The notes beneath the pieces are model-generated. The model was not told where the DNA came from, did no database searches, and was given only the letters and a program-made list of their open reading frames with translations. From NCBI GenBank assembly GCA_013400975.1, contig WBMZ01012066.1, positions 38,579-102,578 of the forward strand: a stretch of 64,000 nt of DNA, read 5' to 3'. The DNA comes from Atrichornis clamosus. Its lineage: Eukaryota; Chordata; Aves; Passeriformes; Menuridae. This document shows positions 62,682 through 64,000 of this stretch, piece after piece. Position numbers and translations under genes: made by a program. Each line of letters opens with the position of its first letter. Positions within the stretch are counted from its first letter, which is position 1.

Positions 62682-63026
62682 GTATGGAGTATTTTGTTTA
62701 CACAATTGGTTACCAGTAGGTATTTTCTCTTCATTTCACACGTAACTTTTTTTCATTCCTTCTTCCTCCTTCAGTCATCATTGTCCACTGTTTCTTCAAA
62801 AGACCTACTGTACTGTTTAGATACCTAATGCAGGTCAAATTCAGGATCTCCTTCTGGAAGCCTTTCCACTGGCTGTGTAAAGGATGTAGGCATTCACTGT
62901 AGGATAGGACCTGCACTGACTGCATAAAGTTTCAACATTTTATTGTCCCATGCAATTATTGCCTCATGTGGATATACTGGATCCAAATCATAAGATTGAG
63001 CAAAAAACTGTTTATTTGCAAGAAAA

Positions 63027-63106
63027 GGAAGGCAGGAAGGAAGGCAGGAAGGCAGGAAGGCAGGAAGGAAGGAAGGAAGGAAGGAAGGAAGGAAGGAAGG
63101 AAGGAA
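63027..63106. repeat. (GGAA)n / (GGCA)n microsatellite
   Basis: GGAA units interspersed with four GGCA units, then an uninterrupted run of eleven GGAA units (63063-63106). Purine-rich strand; reading frames through it give EGRK or LPSF repeats and are artefacts. The long pure run suggests a polymorphic locus. Confidence 0.95.
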
Positions 63107-63119
63107 ATGACGATGTACA

Positions 63120-63537
63120 AGGGTAGAAAACAAAATTCTAGGGCTCTTAAACATAAGAAAAGAGAAAACCCAGTATTAATCTTCAAATATAAGAAAGGTG
63201 GCTTCAAGGAGAAAGACTGCAGGTCATTGACCATATTTGTTGAAGATGCAAGACAGGGTAATGCTGAAAACTTCAATATGGAACTTATTATTTAGTTTAG
63301 ACATTAGAAAAGGCAAAAGAAGAAAAAAGCTCTCTCATTGTGAGGACAGTGAAGTAAATGAATAGATTGCCTAGGGAATTTTTGGAATTCCCGGACTGGA
63401 GGTTTTTAAAAACGGGATAGGCAAACATCTGTCAGGGAAGATTTAGATACAGCTGGTCCTGCCTCAGGGTAGGAGGAGGGATTGAACATTCTTTCTAGCT
63501 GTATTCCAGCCCTACTTGCTATGAATCTATGATAAAC
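63120..63537 (+). mobile_element. CR1 LINE 3' end (old subfamily)
   Basis: Text collinear with the 3' part of an ancient CR1 subfamily appears in order: AATCTTCAAATATAAGAAAG, GGCTTCAAGGAGAAAGA, GACATTAGAAAAGGC, GATTGCCTAGGGAATTTTTG, GGACTGGAGGTTTTTAAAAA, AGGCAAACATCTGTCAGGGA and AGCTGGTCCTGCCTCAGG. The copy ends CCAGCCCTACTTGCTATGAA then TCTATGAT, the octamer-like tail that terminates CR1 elements. It is 5'-truncated, as most CR1 copies are. The coding part is frameshifted. The upstream limit is unclear because the microsatellite abuts it. Confidence 0.85.
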
Positions 63538-63539
63538 GA

Positions 63540-64000
63540 CAATAATACTTCAACAGTAGACACTGAGAGGTCACTCAGGAAGAGACAGAAAAGAAGGAGT
63601 GAGGAAAATCAATGAGAATTTACCAGTCTCTAGTATCTCTTTTTTCCCCAGTTGTGACTTTTTCAAGAATATTTCCACCAGAAGAGAAAAGGTATTATGA
63701 AATCAAGTTTTATTAATCATTTTGTGATGCAAGAGCATAGGACCAAAGGTGGAAACATGATATGGAAGATAGGGCAAAAGACAACAAAAAAAATCAGAAT
63801 CCCAGCAGAGACAGGGTAACTGTCATAGACAAAGACCTTTATTCCCTCAGTGGTTTTAATTATGCATCAGGCCAAAAAAGATAAGACTTTTTTGCCTTAA
63901 TCTTTACACATTGCAAAAAGACAATTCTTCTTTGGGTCACTCAGCCAGACCTGGAGACAATTAAGACAAATCAGATAGATGATTGTCTTAGTTTAAAAGA
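63540..64000. other. Unique AT-rich sequence, no gene seen
   Basis: No recognised repeat or exon in the last 460 bases. Confidence 0.4.

Overview
This window looks like ordinary nuclear DNA from a bird, probably a neoavian and possibly a passerine. It is AT-rich, strongly CpG-depleted, and has no dense run of long open frames. The avian call rests on two diverged LTRs of a familiar bird ERVL-type family (about 47.4-47.9 kb and 50.7-51.5 kb) and two truncated CR1 LINE copies (48.0-48.4 kb and 63.1-63.5 kb). Nothing bacterial, viral or plasmid-like is present: no operons, rRNA, tRNA or CRISPR arrays. Nearly all short open frames are chance stops-free stretches in AT-rich DNA. I see no complete protein-coding gene; the window is best read as intron and/or intergenic DNA.

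Layout. 0-12 kb: unique AT-rich DNA with an ancient interspersed-repeat relic (1.05-1.2 kb), a perfect 63-bp tandem duplication (1.88-2.0 kb), a 26-bp perfect palindrome (8.05 kb) and small microsatellites. 12.2-12.6 kb: an isolated CpG-rich patch. 14-25 kb: exon-like segments with good splice signals on both strands (14.17, 20.76 and 24.80 kb), a regulatory-looking block at 16.2-16.5 kb, and AT/GT microsatellites. 25-37 kb: mostly featureless, with a regulatory-looking unique block (32.5-33.0 kb) and a GC-richer patch (34.9-35.6 kb). 37.5-40 kb: a 3 x 56-bp minisatellite, then a possible decayed minus-strand coding stretch. 40-47 kb: weak exon candidates on both strands. 47-51.5 kb: LTR, CR1, LTR. 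53-56 kb: a decayed minus-strand non-LTR retrotransposon in which I read endonuclease-like and reverse-transcriptase-like segments that differ from avian CR1. 57.5-58.5 kb: a GT-skewed tract and a very AT-rich block. 59-61 kb: another unidentified, frameshifted, coding-like minus-strand stretch. 62.6-64 kb: the best plus-strand exon candidate, a GGAA microsatellite and a CR1 3' end.

The most unusual object is the 53-56 kb retrotransposon relic. The two unidentified decayed coding-like stretches (37.9-40 kb and 59-61 kb, both minus) come next. Splice-site-based exon calls are hypotheses only: short AG...GT pairs occur by chance at this scale, and no homology search was possible.
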